From Streptomyces sp. ADI96-02 (GTDB lineage Bacteria > Actinomycetota > Actinomycetes > Streptomycetales > Streptomycetaceae), in contig NZ_ML123034.1 in NCBI RefSeq assembly GCF_003846185.1, positions 1,742,569 through 1,806,568 of the forward strand: a stretch of 64,000 bases of DNA, written 5' to 3'. Positions 26,614 to 35,555 of the stretch are shown here, one piece after another. The number at the start of each line of letters is the position of its first letter. Position 1 is the first letter of the stretch. The notes under the pieces are model-generated. The model was not told the DNA's origin, did no database searches, and saw only the letters and a program-made list of their open reading frames with translations. The translations under genes and the position numbers were made by a program.

Positions 26614-26627
26614 TAGAACTCGTTACT
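26614..26627. promoter_or_regulatory. KstR-like operator upstream of P450
   Basis: TAGAACTCGTTACT keeps the AACNNGTT core and mismatches the consensus only at the last base. It shares AGAACTCGTT with the site at 17717-17730. It lies 82 bp before the P450 start. Confidence 0.6.
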
Positions 26628-26643
26628 ACCTTGCGGGCTACTC

Positions 26644-26658
26644 CTGATGGTTCGTCAG
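26644..26658. promoter_or_regulatory. Second palindrome upstream of P450
   Basis: CTGATGGTTCGTCAG has CTGA/TCAG arms; its complement CTGACGAACCATCAG aligns with CTGACGAGTAGTCAG, the complement of 17623-17637, as CTGACGA-N4-TCAG. Confidence 0.45.
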
Positions 26659-26708
26659 AAATAGGCCGTCGTACGGTTCGTCGCCGGCTCCGGAGTGGAG
26701 AGGTGCCC

Positions 26709-27968
26709 ATGAGCTGCCCCCATCTGCCCGAAGGGTTCGACTTCACCGATCCCGACCTGCTCCAAGCCCGCGTACCGCACCCGGAGTTCGCCCTGATGCG
26801 GCAGACGGCTCCGGTCTGGTGGTGCGCGCAGCGCACCGGCATCTCCGGTTTCGGTGACGCGGGCTACTGGGTCGTCACCCGCCACGCGGACGTCAAGTAC
26901 GTCTCCACGCACCCCGAACTGTTCTCCTCGAACACCAACACCGCCGTGATCCGCTTCAACGAGAACATCAGCCGCGACCAGATCGAGGCCCAGAAGCTGA
27001 TCATGCTCAACATGGATCCGCCGGAGCACACCCGGGTCCGGCAGATCGTCCAGCGCGGCTTCACCCCGCGCGCGGTCCGCTCGCTGGAGCAGGCGCTGCG
27101 CAGCCGGGCCCGCTCCATCGTGGACACGGCCCTCGCCTCGGCGGGAGCCGACGGCTCCTTCGACTTCGTCAACGGCATCGCGGTGGAGCTCCCGCTCCAG
27201 GCGATCGCCGAACTCATCGGCGTACCGCAGGAGGACCGTGCCAAGATCTTCGACTGGTCCAACAAGATGGCCGCGTACGACGATCCCGAGTACGCGATCA
27301 CGGAGGAGGTCGGTGCGGAGGCGGCGATGGAGATCGTCGCGTACGCGATGAACCTGGCCGTCGCCCGCAAGGAGTGCCCGGCGAAGGACATCGTCAGTCA
27401 GCTCGTCGCGGCGGAGGGCGAGGGCAACCTGTCCTCGGACGAGTTCGGCTTCTTCGTGATCCTGCTCGCGGTGGCCGGGAACGAGACCACCCGCAACGCC
27501 ATCAGCCACGGCATGCACGCCTTCCTCACCCACCCCGAGCAGTGGGAGCTGTACAAGAGGGAGCGCCCGAGCACCACCGCCGAGGAGATCGTGCGCTGGG
27601 CGACACCGGTCGTCTCCTTCCAGCGCACCGCCACCCAGGACCTGGAGCTGGGCGGCCGGCGGATCAGGAAGGGCGACCGGGTCGGGATCTTCTACTCGTC
27701 GGCCAACAACGACCCGGAGGTGTTCGACTCGCCGGAGACCTTCGACATCACCCGCGACCCCAACCCGCATCTCGGCTTCGGAGGCGGCGGCCCGCACTTC
27801 TGCCTCGGCAAGTCGCTGGCCGTGATGGAGATCGACCTGATCTTCAACGCGATCGCGGACGTGCTGCCCGACCTGCGGCTCCTGGAGGACCCGCGGCGGC
27901 TGCGCTCGGCCTGGCTCAACGGCATCAAGCAGCTCCAGGTCGCCGCCGCGCCCGCCGAGGGCCGCTGA
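26709..27968 (+). CDS. cyp125: Cytochrome P450, CYP125-like (steroid C26/C27 monooxygenase type)
   Basis: 419 residues from ATG 26709 (GGAGAGG upstream; GTG 26703 is an alternative). I-helix AGNETTRN at 256-263, ExxR in EEIVRWATP, heme ligand Cys365 in GGGGPHFCLGKS. The stretches PEGFDFTDPDLL, LIMLNMDPPEHTRVR, ELPLQAIAELIGVPQEDR and WLNGIKQLQV follow Mycobacterium CYP125, which hydroxylates the terminal side-chain carbon of cholesterol and can carry it to the acid. Divergent from the FadA5-like thiolase. The redox partner may be the 3Fe-4S ferredoxin at 15866. The substrate in this organism is not known from sequence. Confidence 0.85.
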   Translation: MSCPHLPEGFDFTDPDLLQARVPHPEFALMRQTAPVWWCAQRTGISGFGDAGYWVVTRHADVKYVSTHPELFSSNTNTAVIRFNENISRDQIEAQKLIMLNMDPPEHTRVRQIVQRGFTPRAVRSLEQALRSRARSIVDTALASAGADGSFDFVNGIAVELPLQAIAELIGVPQEDRAKIFDWSNKMAAYDDPEYAITEEVGAEAAMEIVAYAMNLAVARKECPAKDIVSQLVAAEGEGNLSSDEFGFFVILLAVAGNETTRNAISHGMHAFLTHPEQWELYKRERPSTTAEEIVRWATPVVSFQRTATQDLELGGRRIRKGDRVGIFYSSANNDPEVFDSPETFDITRDPNPHLGFGGGGPHFCLGKSLAVMEIDLIFNAIADVLPDLRLLEDPRRLRSAWLNGIKQLQVAAAPAEGR

Positions 27969-27975
27969 GACCGCG

Positions 27976-28021
27976 GGGGCGCCGGGTCCGTCGTCGCACC
28001 TGACGACGGACCCGGCGCCCC
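27976..28021. terminator. Perfect 20-bp hairpin, bidirectional
   Basis: Arms 27976-27995 and 28002-28021 are fully complementary with the 6-nt loop GCACCT, between the convergent P450 and GT87-PAP2 genes. Such stems without U-tracts act as terminators in Streptomyces. Confidence 0.75.
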
Positions 28022-28038
28022 TGACCCGCTGCCCGGTG

Positions 28039-30207
28039 CTACCCGGCGGTGCCGCCGACCGGCGCGGCGGGGCGCGGCTCGGAGTCCCCAGCCGGTCCGG
28101 AGTCCCCCGCCGGTCCGGAGTCCCCCGCCCGCCCGGAGTCGCCCAGCGGCTCGGAGTCCCCCGCCGGCTCGGAGTCCCCCGCCGGCTCGGACCGGGCCGG
28201 CCGCTCCGGGCCGGGCGCGGGGCGCGGGCGCAGCGCCCTCGGCCCCGAGAGCAGGTAGGTGAGCCCGAAGCCCAGCGCCACCACCAGCGCGCCGCCCGCC
28301 GCGTCCAGCACCCAGTGGTTGGCGGTGGCCACGATCGCGGAGACGGTGAGGAGCGGGTGGAGCAGGCCGAGCGCCTTCATCCACGCCTTCGGGGCCAGCA
28401 TCACGATCACCACACCGCACCACAGCGACCAGCCGAAGTGCAGCGACGGCATCGCCGCGTACTGGTTGGTGACGGTGGTCAGCGTCCCGTAGTCGGGCTT
28501 CGCGAAGTCCTGCACCCCGTTGATCGTGTCGATGAAGCCGAGTCCGGGCATGAGCCGGGGCGGGGCCAGCGGGTAGAGCCAGAAGCCGACGAGCGCCAGC
28601 AGGGTGGCGAAGCCTATGGAGGACCGCACCCAGCGGTAGTCGGCCGGGCGGCGCACGTAGAGCACGCCGAGGATCGTCAGCGGAACGATGAAGTGGAACG
28701 TGGAGTAGTAGTAGTCGAAGAACTCCCGCAGCCAGTCGATCTCCGCGACCGTGTGGTTGACCCGGCGTTCGACGTCGATGTGCAGCCACTGCTCGACGGC
28801 GTGGACCTGCCGGCCGTGCTCCTCGGCGACCTGCCGGCCCGCCGTCGCGGCGAGTCTGACCTGTGCGTAGGCGGAGTAGACGACCCGGATGAGCAGGAGT
28901 TCCAGCAGCAGGTTGGGGCGGCTGAGGACCCGCCGCCAGAACGGCAGGAGCGGCACCCGTCTCCAGCGCGCCGCGACCGGCTTCGCGTAGTCGGTGGGGA
29001 CGGGCCGCAGCCAGTACGGCGAGGTGCGCGGCAGGAACGGCACGAGGCAGGCGGCAGCGAGCGCGGCGACCAGCAGCATGTTGTCGCGCACCGGCACGGC
29101 CGCGCCGACGTTGGGCAGGAGCATCTTGCCCGGCAGCGTGACGACCAGCACCACGACAGCCGGCCAGACCAGCCGGTCGGAGGCCCGCCTGCCGACCTTG
29201 CCCACCACCGCGAGGAGCACCCAGAGCAGCTGGTGCTGCCAGGCGGTGGGCGAGACGGCCACGACGACGCAGCCGGTCACCGCGACGGCCAGAAGCGGCT
29301 GCCCGTCCTGTGCGTAGCGCACCGCGCGCCGCACGCCGAGGACGATGACGGCGGCGGCGAGCACCAGGAACAGGGCGATCTCCAGCGGGCCTTCGAGGCC
29401 GAACCGGAGCAGCGCCCCGTGCAGGGACTGGTTGGCGAGGCTGTCCGGCCGCTCTCCGAGCCCGGTGCCCGCGACCTGCCGGACCCAGTACGCCCACGAC
29501 GCCTTCGGGACGGCGGCCCAGGCCGCGAGCGTGCACAGGGCGAACACGGCGACGGCGGTCGCGGAGGTCCGCCGCCGGCCGATCAGCCAGAGCGGTACGG
29601 CGAACAGCAGCAGGGCCGGCTGGAGCGCGGCGGCGAGGCCGACGAGCAGACCGGCGGCGCGCTGTCCCCGTACGGCGAAGCAGGCCGCCAGCACCAGCAG
29701 GACGGGCAGGATGCTGGTCTGGCCCAGGTACAGGGTGTTGCGGACCGGCAGCGACAGCATGAGCAGGGTGATCGCCGCGGGAACCGCGAACAGCGCGGTA
29801 CGGCGGCCGACCGGCGCGGGCAGGGCGCGGGCCGCGACGACGCCGAGCGCGGCGACCAGCAGCAGCGACCCGATCGTCCACGCGACGCCGAGAGCCGCCT
29901 CGGCCGAGCCGGCGAGAGGTTTCAGCACCAGCCCGGCGAAGGGCGTCCCGGTGAACCGGCCGCCGTCGTAGAGCGAACCCGTCACGTGGAGAGCGCCGTT
30001 GTCACCGACCCAGCTCCCCAGATCGGTGAGCCGTTCCCCGGGTGGCCGCCGGAACACCACCGCCGTCTGCCGTACCGCCAGTGCGGCCACGACCAGCCAG
30101 AGCAGGGCCCGGATCAGTCCGGTCCTCGCCTCTCCGTCCGCCGCCGCGTCACCGCGCACACTGTGTTCCGCATTCGCCACGCCGCGCCGACCCTCCCACC
30201 GTTCCAT
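28039..30207 (-). CDS. GT87-PAP2 fusion membrane protein
   Basis: 722 residues from ATG 30207 (AAAGGG upstream). Residues 1 to about 400 are a polytopic GT87-type (DUF2029) polyprenol-phosphate-mannose-dependent mannosyltransferase region. About 440-670 are a PAP2_3/inositol-phosphotransferase-like region with AAMPSLHFGWS and ANHWVLDAAGG, the two phosphate/His motifs of PAP2 enzymes. The last 55 residues are a soluble repeat SEPAGD/SGPAGD. Fusion suggests that mannosyl-lipid transfer is coupled to dephosphorylation of a lipid carrier or polyprenyl phosphate at the membrane; this is inference. Monocistronic, divergent from the GNAT gene. Confidence 0.85.
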   Translation of the reverse strand: MERWEGRRGVANAEHSVRGDAAADGEARTGLIRALLWLVVAALAVRQTAVVFRRPPGERLTDLGSWVGDNGALHVTGSLYDGGRFTGTPFAGLVLKPLAGSAEAALGVAWTIGSLLLVAALGVVAARALPAPVGRRTALFAVPAAITLLMLSLPVRNTLYLGQTSILPVLLVLAACFAVRGQRAAGLLVGLAAALQPALLLFAVPLWLIGRRRTSATAVAVFALCTLAAWAAVPKASWAYWVRQVAGTGLGERPDSLANQSLHGALLRFGLEGPLEIALFLVLAAAVIVLGVRRAVRYAQDGQPLLAVAVTGCVVVAVSPTAWQHQLLWVLLAVVGKVGRRASDRLVWPAVVVLVVTLPGKMLLPNVGAAVPVRDNMLLVAALAAACLVPFLPRTSPYWLRPVPTDYAKPVAARWRRVPLLPFWRRVLSRPNLLLELLLIRVVYSAYAQVRLAATAGRQVAEEHGRQVHAVEQWLHIDVERRVNHTVAEIDWLREFFDYYYSTFHFIVPLTILGVLYVRRPADYRWVRSSIGFATLLALVGFWLYPLAPPRLMPGLGFIDTINGVQDFAKPDYGTLTTVTNQYAAMPSLHFGWSLWCGVVIVMLAPKAWMKALGLLHPLLTVSAIVATANHWVLDAAGGALVVALGFGLTYLLSGPRALRPRPAPGPERPARSEPAGDSEPAGDSEPLGDSGRAGDSGPAGDSGPAGDSEPRPAAPVGGTAG
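28079..28195. repeat. 18-bp tandem repeat coding for (S-E/G-P-A-G-D)n
   Basis: Six to seven copies of an 18-bp unit containing CGGAGTCCCCCGCCGG encode the acidic hexapeptide tail of the GT87-PAP2 protein. Copies differ by one to three bases. Confidence 0.8.
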
Positions 30208-30535
30208 GCACTGCCCTTTCGACTCGGGGCGGCGCCGGATGAAGCCTCGCACTCCCCTACGAGGTAGACACAATCAACCCCCTCTTTGGCTGACTGTCAC
30301 CCTGCTTTGGTACGGAAGAGTGACCGGATCCGGTCGGCTGCGACGGACGGTCGACGCGGGACGCGCAGGGAGAATCGGCGGAGCCGCGCAGGGGGAAATC
30401 GGCGGAGCCGCGCAGGGGGAATCGGCGGGTGCGGCCACCGCCGGCCGCACCCCGTCGGGCCCCTCGGTTCGTCGCGCGGCCTCTCGCTGCCCCCTGCACG
30501 TAATTGCCTCGTCCGTCGGTGCCGCGGAGGCCAGA
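30208..30535. other. Divergent intergenic region
   Basis: 328 bp between the GT87-PAP2 start and the GNAT start. It contains an AT-richer stretch (ACACAATCAACC) near the left gene and the tandem repeat at 30363-30429. I see no further gene; no promoter could be assigned with confidence. Confidence 0.5.
30363..30429. repeat. 24-bp direct repeat, about three copies
   Basis: The unit begins GCGCAGGGGGAAATCGGCGG and ends AGCC; copies of 23, 24 and a partial 20 bp lie head-to-tail upstream of the GNAT gene. Too few and unspaced for a CRISPR array. Confidence 0.85.
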
Positions 30536-31033
30536 ATGCCTCTCATGACCTGGAACGTGACCGCCGAACGATTCGACTCCCCCGACGCGACGGGGCTGCG
30601 CCGCGACTACTACGACGAGGTCGCGAGCCGGTACTGGAAACGCCCGGCGACCGCCGCGGAGATAGCGGACGGGCTGTCCGGGGACGGCGCGGAGCTGCTG
30701 CTGCCGCCCACCGGCCAGTTCGTCGTCGGCCGGCGCGGGGGCCTGCCGGCGAGCTGCGCGGGGCTGCTGCTCACGCCGGAGGCGGGGTCCGGCACGGCGG
30801 AGCTGACGCGGGTGTACGTGCGGCCCGCGTTCCGGGGCACGGGCGGCGGCGGGCTGCTGCTGGCGGCGGCGGAGGCGGAGGCGCGCGCGCTCGGGGTGCG
30901 GCTGCTGCGCCTGGACACCCGGAGCGATCTCGTCGAGGCGCGCGGGCTCTACGCCAAGCACGGCTTCCGGGAGGTCCCGGCGTTCCACCACCGGAACCCG
31001 TACGCGGAGCACTGGTTCGCCAAGGAGCTGTGA
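30536..31033 (+). CDS. GNAT-family N-acetyltransferase
   Basis: 165 residues from ATG 30536 (GGAGG upstream). TRVYVRPAFRGTGGGGLLLAAAE is motif A with the acetyl-CoA pyrophosphate loop (R-G-T-G-G-G), and the end LRLDTRSDLVEARGLYAKHGFREVPAF is the beta6-beta7 part. Family members acetylate amines of small molecules, antibiotics or proteins; the acceptor is unknown. The N-terminal 40 residues (FDSPDATGLRRDYYDEV) are typical of small actinobacterial GNATs. Monocistronic; convergent with the MFS-MarR gene. Confidence 0.9.
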   Translation: MPLMTWNVTAERFDSPDATGLRRDYYDEVASRYWKRPATAAEIADGLSGDGAELLLPPTGQFVVGRRGGLPASCAGLLLTPEAGSGTAELTRVYVRPAFRGTGGGGLLLAAAEAEARALGVRLLRLDTRSDLVEARGLYAKHGFREVPAFHHRNPYAEHWFAKEL

Positions 31034-31068
31034 GGGGCAGAGGTTCCGGCGGGGATGCAGGCAGAGGT

Positions 31069-33135
31069 TCAGACCGGGGGCTCGTGGGGCCTGCCCGCCG
31101 CGTGGTCGCGGGGCGGCGGCGGACTGTGCGGGCGCTCCCGGGTCGACCCGCTCACCTCGGCGGTCAGCTCGGTGACGAGCCTGACCAGGTCGGTGGGGCG
31201 CTCGGGTCCCCACCAGTCGCCGAGGAGTTCGGCCAGGGAGTCCTCGCGGGCCCGCGAGAGCCGGACCACGGCCTCGGCGCCCTCATCGGTGAGGACCATC
31301 TGGATCCCCTCGCGGCGAGCCAGTCCTCGCTCCTCCACCTGCCGGGCCGCGTCGGTGATCACGTGCAGCGGCACGGGTGCCGTGTCGGCGAGCCGGGAGG
31401 GTTCGACCGTGCCGTGCCGCTTGATCCTCAGCAGCAGCCAGCTGGCCGCGGGCAGCAGGTCGTACCCCGCCCTGGCCGTGATCTTCTCGTAGATCTCGCG
31501 GCGCCCCTCGCGGGTGGCGAGGACCGACAGGGCGCGGGCGCACTCGTCGTAGGAGGAGCGCTCGACGGGGTTGGAGGCGAGGGTCTGGGTGGGCTCGGGG
31601 GCGGTCACCGAGCCCCGGAGCTTGTCCTCGCGGAGGAACCAGGCGAGGACGAAGGCGACGAGGACGACGGGCGCCGCGTACAGGAACACGTCCGTGATCG
31701 AGGTGGAGTACGCGGTGAGCACCGAGGGCCGCAGGTCGGCCGGCAGTTGCGCGATGGCCCTCGGGTCGGCGGCGAGCCGCCCGGCGTCGACGCCCGGGGG
31801 CAGCGGCAGCCCGGCGAGCGCGTCCGAGAGCATGCCGGTCAGCCGGTCGGTGAAGACGGTCCCGAAGACCGCCACCCCGAACGCGGCGCCGATGGACCGG
31901 AAGAAGGTCGCGCCCGAGGTGGCGACGCCGAGGTCCTCGTAGGACACCGAGTTCTGCGCGACCAGGACGAGGACCTGCATCACCAGGCCGAGACCGGCCC
32001 CGAACACGAAGAAGTAGACGCTCATCTCCCAGGTGGAGCTGTGCTCGTCGAGGCGGTGGAGCAGCAGCAGTCCGGCGGTGGTGAGGGCCGTGCCCACCAC
32101 CGGGAAGACCTTCCAGCGGCCGGTACGGCTGACGATCTGCCCGGAGCCGGTCGAGGTGATCAGCAGGCCGAACACCAGCGGCAGCATGTGCACGCCGGAC
32201 ATCGTCGGGGTGATGCCGTGGACCACCTGGAGGAAGGTCGGCAGGTAGGTCATGGCGCCGAACATCGCGAAGCCGATGACGAAGCTGATCACGGCGACGA
32301 GGCTGAAGGTGCGGATCCGGAACAGCTTCAGCGGCAGGACGGGTTCCGCCGCGCGCCGTTCGACGGCGACGAACACGGCCAGCAGCACGACGGCGAGCAC
32401 GGCGAGCGCGATGATCTGCGGGGAGGCCCAGGGCCACGTCGTGCCGCCGAGGGAGGCGACGAGGACCAGGCCGGTGGCGACGGCCGCGATGAGGAGCGTA
32501 CCGAGGTAGTCGATGGTGTGCCGGTCGCGGCGGACCGGGATGTGCAGGACGGCCGCGATGACCACCAGCGCGACGACGCCGATCGGCAGGTTGACGTAGA
32601 ACACCCAACGCCAGCTCAGGTGTTGGGTGAAGAAGCCGCCGAGGAGCGGACCGAGGACGCTCGTCACGCCGAAGACCGCTCCGAACAGGCCCTGGTACTT
32701 ACCGCGTTCGCGCGGGGTGACGATGTCGCCGACGATCGCCATGGACAGCACCATGAGCCCGCCGCCGCCGAGGCCCTGCAACGCCCGGAACCCGATGAGC
32801 TGGGACATGTTCTGGGCGACTCCGCAGAGCGCGGAGCCGATCAGGAAGATGACGATCGCCGTCTGGAACAGCTTCTTGCGGCCGTACTGGTCGCCGAGCT
32901 TGCCCCAGAGCGGTGTGGCCGCCGTCGCGGCGAGCAGATAGGCGGTCACCACCCAGGACAGATGGTCCAGTCCGCCCAGTTCGCTGACGATCGTGGGCAG
33001 CGCGGTGGAGACGATGGTCTGATCGAGTGCCGCGAGCAGCATGCCGAGCAGCAGCGCCCCGATCGCCACCAGGACGGTCCGCCGGGACTGCCCTTCGCCG
33101 GGGGCCTGGGCCGGCGGGCTCAGCTGCTGGGCCAT
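31069..33135 (-). CDS. DHA2-type MFS drug exporter fused to a MarR-like domain
   Basis: 688 residues. ATG 33135 is chosen because GGAGGAG precedes it; ATG 33150 would place that site inside the gene. Residues 1 to about 535 form 14 helices with ALDQTIVSTALPTI (motif D1), GKLGDQYGRKK (motif A) and GPLLGG (motif C) of EmrB/QacA proton antiporters. From about 560 the chain continues as a winged-helix-like domain (SWLLLRIKRHGTVEPSRLAD..VEERGLARREG) of MarR type, presumably cytoplasmic. Such transporter-regulator fusions occur in actinobacteria. It may sense or be regulated by its own substrates; no separate regulator gene is adjacent. Confidence 0.9.
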   Translation of the reverse strand: MAQQLSPPAQAPGEGQSRRTVLVAIGALLLGMLLAALDQTIVSTALPTIVSELGGLDHLSWVVTAYLLAATAATPLWGKLGDQYGRKKLFQTAIVIFLIGSALCGVAQNMSQLIGFRALQGLGGGGLMVLSMAIVGDIVTPRERGKYQGLFGAVFGVTSVLGPLLGGFFTQHLSWRWVFYVNLPIGVVALVVIAAVLHIPVRRDRHTIDYLGTLLIAAVATGLVLVASLGGTTWPWASPQIIALAVLAVVLLAVFVAVERRAAEPVLPLKLFRIRTFSLVAVISFVIGFAMFGAMTYLPTFLQVVHGITPTMSGVHMLPLVFGLLITSTGSGQIVSRTGRWKVFPVVGTALTTAGLLLLHRLDEHSSTWEMSVYFFVFGAGLGLVMQVLVLVAQNSVSYEDLGVATSGATFFRSIGAAFGVAVFGTVFTDRLTGMLSDALAGLPLPPGVDAGRLAADPRAIAQLPADLRPSVLTAYSTSITDVFLYAAPVVLVAFVLAWFLREDKLRGSVTAPEPTQTLASNPVERSSYDECARALSVLATREGRREIYEKITARAGYDLLPAASWLLLRIKRHGTVEPSRLADTAPVPLHVITDAARQVEERGLARREGIQMVLTDEGAEAVVRLSRAREDSLAELLGDWWGPERPTDLVRLVTELTAEVSGSTRERPHSPPPPRDHAAGRPHEPPV

Positions 33136-33211
33136 GGGCGTCTCCTCCATCCGCTACTCCCCCATCCTGGCCGGTCTGTCCTGTTATGGCCTGCCGAGCG
33201 GCGGCGGAGCG

Positions 33212-33240
33212 TTGGGCATCGCCGGAGCGGGCTGCATAAT
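33212..33240 (+). promoter_or_regulatory. Candidate promoter
   Basis: TTGGGC (33212-33217), 17-bp spacer, CATAAT (33235-33240), 30 bp before the start of the peptidoglycan-binding protein. Resembles a housekeeping-sigma promoter. Confidence 0.45.
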
Positions 33241-33270
33241 CGCAGGCAGTTCAAGGGGAGGGGACCCACG

Positions 33271-34449
33271 ATGACCGGACACGCATGCCCGGAGTGCGGC
33301 AGACGGACGGCCGCGGGGCCCGGCGGGGAGCACCGGGAACCATGCCGCTGCGCCGCTCGCACGGGTCCGGACGCGGGGGCCGCTCCGCCCGCCGGGGAGG
33401 AGCGGCGGGCCGCCCGGTCGGCGGAGATCGCGGCGGCCGAGAACTTCGACCCGCTGCGCGTCAGGCCGTACGTGCCGCCGGCGGAGACCGCGCCGGCCGT
33501 GGACCCGCGCACGGAGGCGGGAGCGGGGCCGGGTACGGACATGGATACCGATACCCGTGCGGGCCGGGGTCCGGGTCCGGGCGGTAGCGCGGGTGCCGGT
33601 GCGCAGGCCGGTCCGGGCGACGGGGCGGCGACGATGCCGCTGTTCCTGGGCGGCGTACCGGCCGCGTTCGATACGGATACGGGCGCGGGCGCGGGCGCGG
33701 GCGCTGACGCCGACACGGGCATCCGCACACGGGCCATCCCGGCGGTGGACGGGAGCGGGCGGCCGATCCCCGGAGCGGACGCCGACGGCCTCGACCCCGT
33801 GCAGCCGCGCCGCAGGCGGCCGTTCGCCGCCCTGGCCGTCGGTGCGGCCGTGGCGGCGGTGGTCGGCACGGCCGCCTTCGCCGGAGGGCTGTTCGGCGGG
33901 GACGACCGGCGCGAGGAGGCGCTGCCGGAGACCACCACCAGCGCACCGGACGCCGAAGAGGAACCGGCGGCCACCCTCACCCCGTCCCCCACCGCCTCGC
34001 CCTCCGCGTCCCGTGGCGCGACCTCCTCGCCGAGCCCGTCGACGTCCGCCTCCGCCTCTGCCTCCGCTTCCGCGTCGACCAGGGCGAGCGCTACGCCGGA
34101 CCCCACCGCCTCCGCCCCGCCGTCCGCGTCGCCGAGCACCGCCGAGCCCGCCCCGGCCGGAGGCGGCAGCGCGACCCCGGGCCCGCCGTCCGCCGCGCCG
34201 CCCGCCCCGGCGGGCGGTCCGACGCTGCGCCGGGGCGACCACGGCCCGGAGGTGGCCGAGTTGCAGAACCGGCTCCGGCAGGTCTGGCTCTACCAGGGGC
34301 CCGCGGACGCGGACTACACGGGTCGCGTGGAGAACGCCGTGATGATCTACCAGTCGTACAAAGCGATCCAGGGCGACCCGGTCGGCGTGTACGGGCCGAA
34401 CACCCGGCGGGCGCTGGAGGCCGAGACGGACGGGACCGGCCGTCGCTGA
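33271..34449 (+). CDS. Membrane-anchored peptidoglycan-binding protein
   Basis: 392 residues from ATG 33271 (AAGGGGAGGGGA upstream). A short Cys-rich start (HACPECGRRTA..CRCAA) resembles a zinc ribbon; a Gly/Ala/Asp-rich cytoplasmic region follows, one helix at about 190-210 (FAALAVGAAVAAVVGTAAFAG), then a Ser/Thr/Pro stalk of about 110 residues and a PG_binding_1 domain at the end (LRRGDHGPEVAELQNRLRQV..VYGPNTRRALE). The likely topology puts the cell-wall-binding domain outside. Role may be wall sensing or anchoring; no enzyme domain is present. Monocistronic. Confidence 0.85.
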   Translation: MTGHACPECGRRTAAGPGGEHREPCRCAARTGPDAGAAPPAGEERRAARSAEIAAAENFDPLRVRPYVPPAETAPAVDPRTEAGAGPGTDMDTDTRAGRGPGPGGSAGAGAQAGPGDGAATMPLFLGGVPAAFDTDTGAGAGAGADADTGIRTRAIPAVDGSGRPIPGADADGLDPVQPRRRRPFAALAVGAAVAAVVGTAAFAGGLFGGDDRREEALPETTTSAPDAEEEPAATLTPSPTASPSASRGATSSPSPSTSASASASASASTRASATPDPTASAPPSASPSTAEPAPAGGGSATPGPPSAAPPAPAGGPTLRRGDHGPEVAELQNRLRQVWLYQGPADADYTGRVENAVMIYQSYKAIQGDPVGVYGPNTRRALEAETDGTGRR

Positions 34450-34734
34450 CTGCCGTCGCTGACTGCCGTCACTGAACCCGTGGCGGCACCGGCACGACGG
34501 CCCGATTGGCGTTCCTACCCCGGTTTTTGTATCGTGATGGAACAAAGTAGCTCCCGCCCGTACACCCTGACCGGCGGGCGGGGCTACTCTTGTACCGCAC
34601 GCTCCCGCGCAGCCCGCGTACGTCTGCCCCCGAGGCACACGCACCGGGCTGTCCGCACTTCACCACCCCCGCAATACCTCACCCCGCTTCACGTCGCCCC
34701 CGCGTCACTTCACCCCGCGTTCTGGAGTCAGCCG

Positions 34735-35397
34735 ATGCCGGCCACCGTCCTCACCGCCCGAGCCCTCCTTCTGGACATGGACGGCACCCTCGTCAACTCC
34801 GACGCCGTCGTGGAACGCTGCTGGCGCCGGTGGGCCGTGGCGAACGGGCTGGACCCCGAGGCGGCGCTCAAGGTGGTCCACGGACGCCAGGGCTACGCCA
34901 CGATGGCCGTCCTGCTGCCGGACAGGCCCATGGAGGAGAACCACGCGGACAACCGGGTGATGCTCGCCGAGGAGACGGCGGACGTCGACGGCGTGGTCCC
35001 GATCGGCGGCGCCGCCGCGTTCATGGCCGCGATCGCCGCTCTCCCGCACGCACTGGTGACCTCGGCCGACAGCGCGCTCGCCACGGCCCGGATGACGGCT
35101 GCCGCCCTGCCGATGCCCGCCGTCCGCGTCACCGCCGAGCAGGTCGGAGCGAGCAAGCCGGACCCCGAGGGCTTCCTCAAGGGTGCGGCGGCGCTGGGCT
35201 TCGAGGCGGCGGACTGCGTGGTGTTCGAGGACTCGGAGGCGGGCGTCGCGGCGGGCCGGGCGGCCGGCATGCGCGTGGTGGGCGTCGGTCCGCGTGCCGC
35301 GGCGCTCTCGCCGGACGCCCACGTCGAGGACCTGACGCTGGTACGGGTGGAGGTGGCCGGGGACGGCTCGATCCGCCTGCACATCAGCGCGACCTGA
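34735..35397 (+). CDS. HAD-IA hydrolase, sugar-phosphatase type
   Basis: 220 residues from ATG 34735 (GGAG upstream). Motif I is LLLDMDGTLVNSD (both Asp present), motif II ALVTSAD, motif III Lys in GASKPDPEGFLKGA, motif IV VVFEDSEAGVAAG. Size and order fit beta-phosphoglucomutase/sugar-phosphatase-like HADs; SKPDPEGF favours a phosphatase. Substrate unknown. A possible promoter TTGGCG-18-TATCGT lies at 34506-34535 in the 285-bp leader, which otherwise holds nothing I can name. Convergent with the permease gene. Confidence 0.9.
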   Translation: MPATVLTARALLLDMDGTLVNSDAVVERCWRRWAVANGLDPEAALKVVHGRQGYATMAVLLPDRPMEENHADNRVMLAEETADVDGVVPIGGAAAFMAAIAALPHALVTSADSALATARMTAAALPMPAVRVTAEQVGASKPDPEGFLKGAAALGFEAADCVVFEDSEAGVAAGRAAGMRVVGVGPRAAALSPDAHVEDLTLVRVEVAGDGSIRLHISAT

Positions 35398-35555
35398 CGC
35401 ACCCGAGACGCCCGAGACGCCCGAGAGGCGACACGCGACACGCCCGGCACCGGCCACCCGGGACCGCCCGCCGCGCGCTCCCGCCACGCTCCCGGCCGGA
35501 CACGCCTCCCCTTCTCTGCCGGCCCGGTTCCCTCTCCCCCGTCCGGTCTTCCCCG

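Noticed and set aside
28036..30267. 743-codon plus-strand frame opposite the GT87-PAP2 gene
   Set aside because: It mirrors a gene with obvious membrane and PAP2 motifs; the antisense product is low-complexity.
30363..30429. CRISPR-like repeat
   Set aside because: Three unspaced 24-bp copies without spacers or cas genes; a simple tandem repeat.
30286..34449. A continuous 1387-codon open frame on the plus strand
   Set aside because: Only its end (33271-34449) is a gene. The rest is the antisense of the MFS-MarR gene and out-of-frame GNAT DNA, kept open by high GC; its composition is Arg/Gly/Asp/His-rich nonsense.
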